This document shows, piece after piece, positions 26,083 to 35,301 of a stretch of 64,000 nt of DNA. Location: assembly GCA_910584085.1 (NCBI GenBank), contig CAJTZY010000001.1, forward strand, positions 140,678 through 204,677, in the 5' to 3' direction. The position numbers were made by a program, and so were the translations under genes. Every line of letters starts with the position of its first letter. Position 1 is the first letter of the stretch. This stretch comes from an uncultured Bacilli bacterium. GTDB taxonomy: Bacteria > Bacillota_I > Bacilli_A > RF39 > UBA660. A model generated the notes under the pieces. That model was not told the origin of the DNA and made no database searches. It saw nothing but the letters and a program-made list of their open reading frames with translations.

Positions 26083-26945
26083 ATATGAAAAATATAATAG
26101 AAATAAGAGATTTAGTAAAAAAATATGATTCTAAATTTAAATTAGAAATTGATGATTTAAAAATACCTAGTGGATGCATCATTGGACTAATTGGAGAAAA
26201 CGGTGCAGGAAAAACAACTCTTATAAAGTCAATATTAAATATTATTAGTATAGACGAGGGAAATATTAAAATTTTCGATAAGGATTATCAAAAATATGAT
26301 TCAATAATTAAGGAAAATATAGGAGTAGTACTTGATAATATGTTTTTTCCAGAATTACTAAATATTTCGGATATTAATAAAGTAATGAAAGATATTTATA
26401 GAAGCTGGGATGAAGAATTATTTAAAAAATATATTAAAAGATTCGATTTACCAATAAATAAGCCTTTAAAAGCTATGTCTAAGGGTATGAGAAAAAAGTT
26501 AGAAATTATTACTGCAATTTCGCATCATCCAAAACTTTTAATATTAGATGAACCTACAAGTGGGCTTGATCCAGTAGTGAGAAATGAAGTTTTAGATATG
26601 TTTTTAGATTTTATTCAAGATGAAGAACATACTATTTTACTTTCAACACATATAACAAGTGATTTAGAACATATAGCAGATAAAATAATATTTATTAATA
26701 ATGGTCAGGTTATATTAAATAATACTAGAGATGATATTCTAGATAATTATGGTATACTTAAATGTGATATAAATGAGTTTGATAAGGTATCAAAAGATGA
26801 TATAATTTCATATAAGAAAAATAAGTATAATTATGAAATTTTAGTTAAAGATATATTAAAGTTAAGTAAAAAATATAAAGATTTTGTTATAGATAAAATA
26901 ACTCTTGAGGAACTTATGCTTCTAATGATTAAGGGGGAAAAATAA
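26079..26945 (+). CDS. ABC transporter ATP-binding protein
   Basis: The 288-residue protein has Walker A GENGAGKTT, a signature-like AMSKGMRKKLEI, Walker B LLILDEPTSGLDP and the switch histidine in LLSTHITSD. The Met-Ser-Lys-Gly form of the signature is usual for YtrB/BcrA-like ATPases. It pairs with the one permease that follows. The C-terminal 60 residues are an unassigned tail. The operon is GntR, ATPase, permease, all overlapping. Confidence 0.92.
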   Translation: MNMKNIIEIRDLVKKYDSKFKLEIDDLKIPSGCIIGLIGENGAGKTTLIKSILNIISIDEGNIKIFDKDYQKYDSIIKENIGVVLDNMFFPELLNISDINKVMKDIYRSWDEELFKKYIKRFDLPINKPLKAMSKGMRKKLEIITAISHHPKLLILDEPTSGLDPVVRNEVLDMFLDFIQDEEHTILLSTHITSDLEHIADKIIFINNGQVILNNTRDDILDNYGILKCDINEFDKVSKDDIISYKKNKYNYEILVKDILKLSKKYKDFVIDKITLEELMLLMIKGEK

Positions 26946-27571
26946 TGTTGGGATTAATAAAAAAGGATTTATTAATGATAAAGGGTAACTTAAAAATGCT
27001 ATCAATTATCTTTATTGTATTTATTTTAATTGCTTTAAATGGTAATGGAAATTTTGCATTTATTCCAGCTTTCATTGGTGTTATGTTAATTATGTCAACA
27101 TTTAGTTATGATGAATACAATAAATGGGATGCATATGCTACTACATTTCCAAGTGGTAGAATAAATATTGTAAAATCTAAGTTTATTGCAACGTTTATTT
27201 TAATATTAATATCATTCCTAGTAACACTCTTATTATGTCTAATTATTCAATATATAAATAATGATATTAATTTTAAAGAGATATATGAATCAATGTTAGG
27301 TTGTTTAATCGCAATTATATTATTAATCGCAATCATGTACCCATTAATTTTTAAATTTGGTATTGAAAAGAGTAGAATAGGAATATTTATAGGAATATTT
27401 GGTGTAACTTCACTTGTAAGCATTCTCTCTAAAGTTAAAATACAAGTTCCCAATTCTTTACTAATATTTCTTAGTAATTATGGTTTTATACTGTTTTTAG
27501 GAATATCTTTAATATCAATTTTAATATCCTATAAAATATCTCAAAAGATATATTTAAATAAGGAATTTTAA
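26945..27571 (+). CDS. ABC-2 type permease
   Basis: The 208-residue protein has about six hydrophobic segments and the soluble loop SYDEYNKWDAYATTFPSGR between the second and third, which is characteristic of ABC-2 permeases in GntR-controlled operons (DUF3796/ABC2_membrane_5 type). It starts on the last base of the ATPase stop. It probably exports or senses a membrane-active compound; the substrate is unknown. Confidence 0.85.
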   Translation: MLGLIKKDLLMIKGNLKMLSIIFIVFILIALNGNGNFAFIPAFIGVMLIMSTFSYDEYNKWDAYATTFPSGRINIVKSKFIATFILILISFLVTLLLCLIIQYINNDINFKEIYESMLGCLIAIILLIAIMYPLIFKFGIEKSRIGIFIGIFGVTSLVSILSKVKIQVPNSLLIFLSNYGFILFLGISLISILISYKISQKIYLNKEF

Positions 27572-27576
27572 AAATT

Positions 27577-27600
27577 CAGATTTAATAATCTGTTTTTTTT
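27577..27600 (+). terminator. Hairpin terminator of the GntR operon
   Basis: CAGATT and AATCTG (27577-27582, 27587-27592) with a TAAT loop and eight T residues. Confidence 0.8.
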
Positions 27601-27653
27601 CATATTAATATTTATTGTGATATAATAAATATTAAATAGATTGGAGCATATTT

Positions 27654-28292
27654 ATGTCTTTTGATTATAAAAAAGAATATAAGGAATTTTACATGCCTAA
27701 AACAAAACCAGGCATAGTAACTATTCCTAAAATGAATTATATTGCAGTAAGAGGTAAAGGAAATCCTAATGATGAAAATGGAGAGTATAAAAATACTATA
27801 GGTCTTTTATATGCAATTGCATTTACAATTAAAATGAGTTATAAGGGTACTTATAAAATAGATGGATACTTTGATTATGTAGTTCCACCATTAGAAGGAC
27901 TTTGGTGGCAAGAGGGGATATTAGGTATAGATTACAGTAGAAAAGATAAATTTAAATTTATATCCATGATAAGACTTCCTGACTTTGTCACAAAAAAAGA
28001 TTTTGATTGGGCAATAAAAGAGGCTACTGAAAAGAAAAAACAGGATTTTTCAAAAGTAGAATTTTTTACATATAATGAAGGAATTTGTGTACAGTGTATG
28101 CACATAGGTTCCTATGATGATGAACCTAACACAGTAAATTTAATGAAAGAATATGTTTTAGATAATGGTTATAGAATTGATATAAATAGTACCAGACTAC
28201 ACCATGAAATTTATCTAAGTGATCCAAGACGTACTAGTGTGGAGAAACTAAAAACAGTCATAAGGCATCCAATAAACAGAAATAAAAAATAA
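27654..28292 (+). CDS. GyrI-like small-molecule-binding protein
   Basis: The 212-residue protein matches stand-alone GyrI-like proteins: it starts with a YKKEYKEFYMPK segment, then PGIVTIPKMNYIAVRGKGNP, and later PPLEGLWWQEG and FTYNEGICVQCMHIGSYDDEP. The SOUL/GyrI fold binds small hydrophobic ligands, and relatives act as multidrug sensors or hydrolases. It has no DNA-binding domain. A TATAAT near 27622 and GGAGC before the ATG suggest its own transcript. Confidence 0.85.
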   Translation: MSFDYKKEYKEFYMPKTKPGIVTIPKMNYIAVRGKGNPNDENGEYKNTIGLLYAIAFTIKMSYKGTYKIDGYFDYVVPPLEGLWWQEGILGIDYSRKDKFKFISMIRLPDFVTKKDFDWAIKEATEKKKQDFSKVEFFTYNEGICVQCMHIGSYDDEPNTVNLMKEYVLDNGYRIDINSTRLHHEIYLSDPRRTSVEKLKTVIRHPINRNKK

Positions 28293-28327
28293 TATGATAA
28301 TATAAAGTCATAAATGAGGTGTTATGT

Positions 28328-29182
28328 ATGAAAAGATTTTTAAGAGGAATATTTACTATTTGGATAGTAATATTACTTATGGTATTTGGCCTAGTTTTAA
28401 GTCTTAAAAGTGTTGTAATTGATACAGCAGATAGTATGATAAAAAATGAATTTAAAAATAATATAGTTAGTGTTATTGAAAGTTATAACGATGAAAAAAT
28501 ATCAAATGAGGTAATAGAAGAAATTCAAAAATCTATTGAAAGTAATGAAGAAATAAAGGAATTAATTAATACTTATTTTGATAAAATAATTAGTATTTTA
28601 AGTGATACTAATTCAAATGAAAGAATAGATGTTTCTAGTGAACTAAACAATATAATTAATGATGGAGAAAAAATATTAAATAATTATGGAATTACAATAT
28701 CTAGTAATGATAAACAGGAATTATTATCTATAGTTTCAATCAATGAAGTAAATAACTTAATAAATGATACTATAACGAACATGAAAAGTAATTTTAATAG
28801 TGATACTAAAGTAATACTAGATATTTATAGTTTTGCGGTTGGTAGAACTTTCAAAATAATATTAATTACTTTAATTATAACAATACTTGTTTTAATCGCA
28901 CTACTAAAAAAAAGTTATTATAAGTGGTTATCAAATTTTGGAATTTCATCAATTATATCAGGTATAATTATGGGGATATTAATCCCACTATCAATAAGTA
29001 CTATAATAAAAACTATTTCACTTGATAATGATATAGTAATATCAACAAATTCTTTAAGTAATTATAGCTACATATTAATTATTTTAGGGGTAATATCTAT
29101 TATATTAAATATAATAATTTTTAAACTATTAAGCAAAGACAAAAAAGAAGATAAAGTAAATACACGAAATGAGGAGATATAA
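28328..29182 (+). CDS. Unknown membrane protein
   Basis: The 284-residue protein has one N-terminal transmembrane segment (residues ~8-28), an extracytoplasmic Asn/Ser/Glu-rich domain of about 140 residues, then three hydrophobic segments near residues 175-270 and a short Lys/Asp tail. No family is recognised. The ATG at 28328 follows GAGGTG; a GTG at 28319 is in frame but lies within that site. It overlaps the deaminase gene by one base (ATAATG), so the two are co-transcribed, although no functional link is evident. Confidence 0.7.
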   Translation: MKRFLRGIFTIWIVILLMVFGLVLSLKSVVIDTADSMIKNEFKNNIVSVIESYNDEKISNEVIEEIQKSIESNEEIKELINTYFDKIISILSDTNSNERIDVSSELNNIINDGEKILNNYGITISSNDKQELLSIVSINEVNNLINDTITNMKSNFNSDTKVILDIYSFAVGRTFKIILITLIITILVLIALLKKSYYKWLSNFGISSIISGIIMGILIPLSISTIIKTISLDNDIVISTNSLSNYSYILIILGVISIILNIIIFKLLSKDKKEDKVNTRNEEI

Positions 29183-29661
29183 TGCAAAATATAGATATAG
29201 AAGCAATAAATTTAGCTATACAAGAATCTAAAACAAATAGTCTAAATCATTATAAAAATGGAGGGCCATTTGGTGCAGTAATAGTAAAAAATGGAAAAAT
29301 AGTAGCCTCGGCTCATAATACAGTAATTGAAGATAATGATGCAACCGCACATGCCGAAATTAATGCCATAAGAAAAGCCTCTAAAATATTAAATACAAGT
29401 GATTTATCTGGCTGTACTCTATATACAAGTACTGAGCCATGTCCTATGTGTCTAGCTGCAATTATTTGGGCTAATATTAAAGATGTATATTATTCAAATA
29501 CTAGAAAAGATGCAGATAATATAGGCTTTAGAGATGATATAATATACGAATATATAAATGGAAAACAACAAAATATTTTAACTAAACATCATATAGAAAG
29601 TAAAGAAGCAATAAGCGTTTTTGAAGAATTTAAAAACTTAGAGGATAAAGATATGTATTAA
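29182..29661 (+). CDS. Guanine deaminase-like nucleoside deaminase
   Basis: The 159-residue protein has NGGPFGAVIVKNGKIVA, TAHAEINAIRKA and STEPCPMCLAAIIWA, giving the zinc ligands His and two Cys and the catalytic Glu. The downstream DADNIGFRDD segment and a C-terminal aromatic tail (EDKDMY) resemble the domain-swapped Bacillus-type guanine deaminase. The likely reaction is guanine to xanthine plus ammonia. A second deaminase at 5222 lacks the GGPFG start and the tail. Confidence 0.8.
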   Translation: MQNIDIEAINLAIQESKTNSLNHYKNGGPFGAVIVKNGKIVASAHNTVIEDNDATAHAEINAIRKASKILNTSDLSGCTLYTSTEPCPMCLAAIIWANIKDVYYSNTRKDADNIGFRDDIIYEYINGKQQNILTKHHIESKEAISVFEEFKNLEDKDMY

Positions 29662-29712
29662 AAAATAAAAAGTGAAATTACAATGAAAACAAGGTAATCA
29701 TAAAAAATTATG

Positions 29713-29721
29713 TGTTATAAT
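29713..29721 (+). promoter_or_regulatory. Extended -10 promoter
   Basis: TG-T-TATAAT lies 22 bases before the TTG start of the flavin reductase-rubredoxin gene. Confidence 0.6.
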
Positions 29722-29743
29722 GATGTAGAAAGGATATGATATT

Positions 29744-30343
29744 TTGAAAAATATAAAGATAACAAGGAAAATAACCCAAGGAATGTATGTGCTTACAACA
29801 ATTAATGGTGGATGCATAGTAGATGCAGTTTCGCAAATAAGTAGTGGAGATAATCCATTAATTGCAGTTTCAGTTATGAAAAAAAATTATACAAATGAGT
29901 TATTAAAGACTAATGATAAATTTGCCATTTCTATATTAAGTAAAGACGTAAATCCAGAAATAATCAAAACATTTGGCTTTAATTCATCAAGAGACATCAA
30001 TAAATTTGAAAATATTGAAATTACAAAGGTAGAGGATATGAACATCATAAATGATTCACTTGGATATATGGTATGTGAAATAGTAGATTCTATAGATAAT
30101 GATACACATACATTATTTATTGGAAAGGTAATAGAAGCAGATCTTTTTAATGATAAAGAGGCTATGAGTTATAATTATTATCAAGAACACAAAGAGGAAT
30201 TACTTAAAGTAACTACCGAAAAAGGAAAAACTGCCTGGGTCTGTATAGCTTGTGGATATGTATATTATGGGGATGAACTTCCAGATGATTTTAAATGTCC
30301 AGTATGTGGAGTAGGTAAAGAATACTTTAAAAAACAGAAATAA
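29744..30343 (+). CDS. Flavin reductase domain - rubredoxin fusion
   Basis: The 199-residue protein starts with TTG after AAAGGA. Residues 1-150 are a flavin reductase-like (flavoredoxin) domain with [28 protein letters not shown] and FAISILSKD. Residues 160-199 are a rubredoxin with [19 protein letters not shown] and CPVCG, four cysteines for one iron. Such high-molecular-weight rubredoxins carry electrons from NAD(P)H to flavodiiron proteins that reduce O2 or NO in anaerobes. No flavodiiron gene is in view. The SDR at 30361 follows closely. Confidence 0.9.
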   Translation: MKNIKITRKITQGMYVLTTINGGCIVDAVSQISSGDNPLIAVSVMKKNYTNELLKTNDKFAISILSKDVNPEIIKTFGFNSSRDINKFENIEITKVEDMNIINDSLGYMVCEIVDSIDNDTHTLFIGKVIEADLFNDKEAMSYNYYQEHKEELLKVTTEKGKTAWVCIACGYVYYGDELPDDFKCPVCGVGKEYFKKQK

Positions 30344-30360
30344 ATATAGGAGGAAATGAA

Positions 30361-31098
30361 ATGTTAGAAGGAAAAGTTGCAATTGTAACAGGAGGTACTA
30401 GGGGAATAGGACTTGAAACAGTAAAAGTATTTAAGGAAAATAAAGCAAGCGTTATTCTATTTGGATCTAAAAAAGAAACCGTAGATAAAGCATTAGAAGA
30501 TTTAAAAAATGATGGGATAGAAGTAAAGGGATATTACCCTAATCTAAATAACTACGATGATATAAATAATGTGTTAGAAGAAATAAAAAAGGAATATGGA
30601 CATATTGATATTTTGGTAAACAATGCAGGAATATCAGCAAATAAAAAAATAGAAGATACAACATCTAGTGAATTTGAAAGTATTATGAATTTAAATGTAA
30701 ATGCAATGTTTAATATGTGTAAATGTGTGGTTCCATATATGAAAAAAAATAAGGGTGGTGTTATATTAAATACAAGCTCGATGGTAAGTATTTATGGACA
30801 ACCATCAGGTGTAGGATATCCTGCTAGTAAATTTGCTGTAAATGGACTTACAAAATCTTTAGCTCGTGAACTTGCACCCTTCAATATTCGCGTAAATGCA
30901 GTCGCTCCAGGCATTACAAATACAGATATGGTAGCAAGTCTTCCTAAAGAGATGATAGAACCATTAATCAAGACAATACCACTTGGCAGAATTGGTGAAC
31001 CACGTGATATAGCAAATGCCTTTCTATTTTTGGCAAGTGATCTAGCAAGTTATATAACAGGTAATATACTTTCTGTAGATGGAGCAGCAAGAAGTTAA
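30361..31098 (+). CDS. Short-chain dehydrogenase/reductase, FabG-like
   Basis: The 245-residue protein has TGGTRGIGLETVKVF for NAD(P) binding, DILVNNAGIS, the catalytic Ser in NTSSMVS, Tyr and Lys in YPASKFAVNG, and a C-terminal FLASDLASYITGNILSVDGA. It is intact, in contrast with the broken SDR at 5664. It probably reduces a 3-oxoacyl or related carbonyl. It lies 17 bases after the rubredoxin-fusion gene with AGGAGG in between and is likely co-transcribed. Confidence 0.9.
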   Translation: MLEGKVAIVTGGTRGIGLETVKVFKENKASVILFGSKKETVDKALEDLKNDGIEVKGYYPNLNNYDDINNVLEEIKKEYGHIDILVNNAGISANKKIEDTTSSEFESIMNLNVNAMFNMCKCVVPYMKKNKGGVILNTSSMVSIYGQPSGVGYPASKFAVNGLTKSLARELAPFNIRVNAVAPGITNTDMVASLPKEMIEPLIKTIPLGRIGEPRDIANAFLFLASDLASYITGNILSVDGAARS

Positions 31099-31124
31099 AA
31101 AGTATTTAAAAAGAGCGGTGTTTT

Positions 31125-31829
31125 ATGAATCAAGAACATATTGGTAAACTTATAAAACAAATAAGAACTAAAGAAAATTTAAGTCAGCAAAAATTTGCGG
31201 AAAAATACGGTGTAACCTACCAAGCTGTAAGTAAATGGGAAAATGGTAAAAATATCCCAGATATAATTATTTTAAAACAAATTTGTAATGATTATAATAT
31301 AAATTTAGATGATTTTTTAGATGCTAAAGTTACGAATAAAAATAACAAAAAATATAAAATTGCTATACCAATTCTTATAATACTTATTTTAATAGTTATT
31401 ATATTACTACTGTTTATTATACTTAATAAAAATAATCATTTTGAATTTAAAACATTATCAACAGATTGTGATGATTTTAATTTATATGGAAGTCTTGCTT
31501 ATAATGATAATAAGTCAGCAATTTATATTTCCAATATAACGTATTGTGGTGGAGATGATAATAACACATATAAAGAGATTAAGTGTATATTATATGAATC
31601 AAATAATAAAATAAAGGAAGAAATAAGTAATTGTAGTTATAAAGATAATGACACTATTACGCTTGAAGAATTCTTAAAAACAGTAAACATTAATGTAGAT
31701 AATTATTCAAAAAATTGTAAATCATATAATGAAAATAGTTTATACTTAGAAATAGAAGCAACAGATTTAAATAATAAAACAATTAAATATAAAATACCTT
31801 TAAATTTATCAGAAAACTGTATTAATTAA
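31125..31829 (+). CDS. XRE-family regulator with a transmembrane segment
   Basis: Residues 1-65 are a helix-turn-helix (LIKQIRTKENLSQQKFAEKY, then TYQAVSKWENGKNIPD). Residues ~83-104 are a single strongly hydrophobic segment, followed by an extracytoplasmic domain of about 130 residues with five cysteines. Membrane-anchored XRE proteins of this plan are common in Bacillota and may sense envelope signals. The target is unknown. It has the same plan as the larger protein at 60552. A terminator follows. Confidence 0.85.
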   Translation: MNQEHIGKLIKQIRTKENLSQQKFAEKYGVTYQAVSKWENGKNIPDIIILKQICNDYNINLDDFLDAKVTNKNNKKYKIAIPILIILILIVIILLLFIILNKNNHFEFKTLSTDCDDFNLYGSLAYNDNKSAIYISNITYCGGDDNNTYKEIKCILYESNNKIKEEISNCSYKDNDTITLEEFLKTVNINVDNYSKNCKSYNENSLYLEIEATDLNNKTIKYKIPLNLSENCIN

Positions 31830-31855
31830 CTCTCAACCAAAAGTTGAGAGTTTTT
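31830..31855 (+). terminator. Hairpin terminator
   Basis: CTCTCAAC and GTTGAGAG (8-bp stem) with five T residues, directly after the XRE gene. Confidence 0.85.
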
Positions 31856-31917
31856 CAACTTACACTTTATTGATAATTTTATAAAAAATATTTAAAATAA
31901 AAATGAAGGAGGATTTT

Positions 31918-32640
31918 ATGAAAAACAAAAAAATTCTAATAATTATTGGTGTGATAGTTATAATACTTTTATCTATTTTATATTTGTTATTTTTAAATAA
32001 AGAAAGTGATGCTATTAAATTTAAAAAAGAATATGAATCATTAAATAATACAACAAGAGATAGTGATGGTGCAAAATATAATAATATAAGTATAGACAAA
32101 TCTAATCCAATTAAATATGTTGATACTAAAGGCACACTTGATGTATTAGAGAGTGATAAGGCTATTCTTTATATTGGTGCTAATTGGTGCCCATGGTGTA
32201 GGAGCGCAGTGCCAGTTCTTTTTGAAGTAGCAAAAAAATACAATATAAAAACCATTTATTATTTAAACCTAGATGATGAAAAATCTTCTTTTGAAATAAA
32301 AGATGGAAAACTTATTAAGACAGTAAATGGAACAGATGGGTACTATAAATTATTAGATAAATTAGATGATTTATTAAGAGATTACAAGCTAACTGATGAA
32401 AATAATATAGAGTATGATACTAAAGAAAAGAGAATTTATATGCCATATGTATTAGGTATAAAAAAAGGTAGAGTTGTATCCAGTCATGTTGGAACTATAA
32501 CACTAAATGAAAATCAAACAAAATATAGTGAGTTAACTACCACTCAACATGATGAATTATTTGATATATATAGTGAACTATTTGATATCGTTTATGGAAA
32601 TAAAACAGGTACTTGTAATACACTTGAAGAGTGCAATTAA
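31918..32640 (+). CDS. Membrane-anchored thioredoxin-like protein
   Basis: The 240-residue protein has an N-terminal membrane anchor (residues ~5-25). An extracytoplasmic thioredoxin-like domain follows with GANWCPWCRSAVPVLF, in which the CPWC active site is followed by the usual helix. KKYNIKTIYYLNLDDE and a later MPYVLGIKKGRV give the cis-Pro loop. It is probably a thiol oxidoreductase on the outer face of the membrane. The ATG at 31918 is chosen because AAGGAGG precedes it by 6 bases. Confidence 0.82.
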   Translation: MKNKKILIIIGVIVIILLSILYLLFLNKESDAIKFKKEYESLNNTTRDSDGAKYNNISIDKSNPIKYVDTKGTLDVLESDKAILYIGANWCPWCRSAVPVLFEVAKKYNIKTIYYLNLDDEKSSFEIKDGKLIKTVNGTDGYYKLLDKLDDLLRDYKLTDENNIEYDTKEKRIYMPYVLGIKKGRVVSSHVGTITLNENQTKYSELTTTQHDELFDIYSELFDIVYGNKTGTCNTLEECN

Positions 32641-32677
32641 ATGAAATAGTAATTTTACTATTTTTTTTAATCCCAAA

Positions 32678-32706
32678 TTGACAAATTAAATATTTTGTTT
32701 TATAAT
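32678..32706 (+). promoter_or_regulatory. Consensus sigma-A promoter of the sigma factor gene
   Basis: TTGACA and TATAAT are perfect consensus hexamers 17 bases apart. It is one of the best promoters in the window and lies 33 bases before the start codon. Confidence 0.85.
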
Positions 32707-32738
32707 ACAGTCAATTTATATAAAAAGAGGGTGTGTTT

Positions 32739-34262
32739 ATGGAATTTGATATTAATAAATTAGAGTCATATTCAGTCAATGAACTATATGAAAACTTATT
32801 GCCTATTTCAAATAGTATATGTGAGCAATATAAAAGTACTATAATTACAGATGCCGTGTATAAAAAACTTGTTTTAAAAGCGATAAAAGAAAGTATAAAA
32901 AAGATAAAAAATTTTGATACGTACTTTACTAATAAATTAAAAGATACTTTTATTACCTATATATTAATAGTAATAAAAGATGATAACAGTAAAATAGATA
33001 TATTTATAAATGATTATATTAATAAAAATATTGAAGATGCAAATGATAATTTAATTGCGATTAAACAAATGAGACAGTTAATAAGTTTTTTTAACGATAT
33101 AAACTATTATCCAAAATTTAATAAATACGAAGAGCTCACAAAAAACGAAAAAATTAGTAATAATTTAAAAGTAATAGTAAATTCAAACTTAACCTCTATT
33201 ATACACAATCAAATTAGTAAAATATTTGATAACGAAATTTTAATCTCACTTATTGAAATATATTGTATGGATAATAATATCGAAATAGATTCTAATTATA
33301 TAGAAGATGATAGTCTATACGACGATTTAATGTGTAAGTCCAGCATTGATATTATTAGAGCTTATTTAAAAGATATTGGAAAATATCCAACTCTAAGTGC
33401 TGAGGAAGAAAAAGAACTAGGTTATAAAATTTTAGAAGGTGACGAGTTCGCTAGAAAAACTTTAATAGAAAGAAACTTAAAATTAGCAGTTTCAATAGCA
33501 AGTAAAAATAAAGGAAGAGGATTAGATCTTCCAGATTTAATACAAGAGGCTAATAAAGGACTTATGAGGGCTGTAGACAAGTATGATGTCAGACTTGGAC
33601 GCAGGTTTTCTACATATGCAACTTGGTGGATTAGACAAAGTATCAATAGAGGTATATATAATAATGCTAAAAATATAAGAATTTCAGTCCCTATGCAAGA
33701 AAAAATAGCAATGGTAAATAGGGTAAGACAAAAATTAATTAATGAGCTACAAAGAAATCCTAGTGATGATGAGGTAGCAGAAATAACTGGATATGAAGTA
33801 GACGAAATTAAATTTTTTGATGATATAAGTAGAGATGTCTTAAGTTTAAATGAACCTGTTAATAATAATAATGAAGAAAGCGAAGAAGAATTTATTGATT
33901 TTGTTGAATCGGATAATATATCAGTACAAGATGTAGCAGAAAATAATATATTACATGAAGATTTATTAAAATTAATGGATGATTGTAAATTGAGTTCAAG
34001 ACAAAAACAAGTTTTAATATTGCATTATATGGAAGATGAAAACTTTGCCGATATAGCAAGAAAACTACATTGTACAAGAGAACTTATAAGACAAATCCAC
34101 AATGGAGCAATAAAAAAATTATTAAAATCTGATAAAATAAAACAATTTGCTGCATATTTAGATAATCCGGAAAGTGCAGTAGAAAAAGTAAAGACAGAAA
34201 AAAAATCCGAAGATTATAATTATAAAAAATATGTATATAGTAAAAGACACAAAAATAAATAA
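32739..34262 (+). CDS. Sigma-70 family factor with long N-terminal extension
   Basis: The 507-residue protein has a C-terminal sigma core. [20 protein letters not shown] is region 1.2, [20 protein letters not shown] and [12 protein letters not shown] are region 2, [12 protein letters not shown] is region 3, and [13 protein letters not shown] plus [18 protein letters not shown] are region 4. These are RpoD-like but altered at several invariant positions. The first ~200 residues are Lys/Asn/Ile-rich and match nothing I know. This may be a second, divergent primary-type sigma factor or the lineage's main one. The ATG at 32739 follows AAAGAGGG; a GTG at 32733 is in frame. Confidence 0.88.
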   Translation: MEFDINKLESYSVNELYENLLPISNSICEQYKSTIITDAVYKKLVLKAIKESIKKIKNFDTYFTNKLKDTFITYILIVIKDDNSKIDIFINDYINKNIEDANDNLIAIKQMRQLISFFNDINYYPKFNKYEELTKNEKISNNLKVIVNSNLTSIIHNQISKIFDNEILISLIEIYCMDNNIEIDSNYIEDDSLYDDLMCKSSIDIIRAYLKDIGKYPTLSAEEEKELGYKILEGDEFARKTLIERNLKLAVSIASKNKGRGLDLPDLIQEANKGLMRAVDKYDVRLGRRFSTYATWWIRQSINRGIYNNAKNIRISVPMQEKIAMVNRVRQKLINELQRNPSDDEVAEITGYEVDEIKFFDDISRDVLSLNEPVNNNNEESEEEFIDFVESDNISVQDVAENNILHEDLLKLMDDCKLSSRQKQVLILHYMEDENFADIARKLHCTRELIRQIHNGAIKKLLKSDKIKQFAAYLDNPESAVEKVKTEKKSEDYNYKKYVYSKRHKNK

Positions 34263-34293
34263 GTAGTATGTTTTAAAAATATACTGCTTTTTA
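34261..34293 (+). terminator. Hairpin terminator
   Basis: AAGTAGTAT and ATACTGCTT pair with one mismatch around a TTTTAAAA centre, followed by TTTATTTTT. Confidence 0.7.
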
Positions 34294-34362
34294 TTTTTAA
34301 ATAAACAAAATATAATATTAACTGCATACAATGTAAAGAGTAAATTTATAATAGGAGGAATC

Positions 34363-35301
34363 ATGAAAAATATTATTGAAGTAAAAAATTTAACCAAGAA
34401 ATATAAAAATTTAATTGCAGTAAATAATTTATCATTTGAACTATTTGAGGGAGAAATACTAGGGCTTTTAGGACCAAATGGTAGTGGAAAATCTACAACT
34501 ATAAATTGTATACTCTCATTACTTAAATTTAATAGTGGTAGTATTAAAATATTTGGTGAATATATGGAACCTAATTCCTCTGGTTTAAAAAGAAATATCG
34601 GTGTAGTATTTCAAGATATTGCTCTTTTTGAGGAACTCACTGTTTATGATAATATAGATTACTTTTGCGGGCTTTATATTAATGATAAAAAAGTACGTAA
34701 AAAATATATCGAGGATGCTATTAAATTAGTAGGTCTTCAAGATTTCAAAAAATTCTATCCTAAAGAATTATCTGGAGGATTACTTAGAAGATTAAATATT
34801 GCATGTGGTATAGCGCATAAACCGAAAATAATCTTTTTAGATGAACCAACTGTAGCAGTAGATCCTCAAAGTAGAAATAACATATTAGAAGGAATAAAGA
34901 AATTAAGAGATAATGGAGCTACTATAATTTATACAACACATTATATGGAAGAAGTAGAAATTATTTGCGATAGAGTAATAATAATTGACAAAGGTGAAAT
35001 AATTGCAAGTGGGACTAATGAGGAATTAAAATGTTTAGCTAGTATAGAAGAAAAAATAATTGTTGAATGTAATAATTTTAATGATAATTATATTGAACAA
35101 ATAAAAGAGTTAGAAAATGTAAGTGATGTTTCATATAACAATAATATTTTAACTATTTATTATACTAAGGGAAAAAATAATTTAATAAGTATTATAAAAT
35201 ATTTAAAAAAAGAGAGTATAGAGTATAATAAAATCTATTCCTGCCTGCCAACACTTAATGATGTATTTTTAGAACTAACAGGAAAGGAACTTAGAGATTA
35301 A
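34363..35301 (+). CDS. ABC-2 exporter ATP-binding protein
   Basis: The 312-residue protein has Walker A GPNGSGKST, signature LSGGLLRRLNIA, Walker B IIFLDEPTVAVDP and switch TTHYMEE. The C-terminal 90 residues match the DrrA/NodI-type extension. It forms an exporter with the two permeases that follow, each overlapping or touching the previous gene. Similar exporters handle drugs or envelope lipids. AGGAGG lies before the ATG. Confidence 0.92.
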   Translation: MKNIIEVKNLTKKYKNLIAVNNLSFELFEGEILGLLGPNGSGKSTTINCILSLLKFNSGSIKIFGEYMEPNSSGLKRNIGVVFQDIALFEELTVYDNIDYFCGLYINDKKVRKKYIEDAIKLVGLQDFKKFYPKELSGGLLRRLNIACGIAHKPKIIFLDEPTVAVDPQSRNNILEGIKKLRDNGATIIYTTHYMEEVEIICDRVIIIDKGEIIASGTNEELKCLASIEEKIIVECNNFNDNYIEQIKELENVSDVSYNNNILTIYYTKGKNNLISIIKYLKKESIEYNKIYSCLPTLNDVFLELTGKELRD

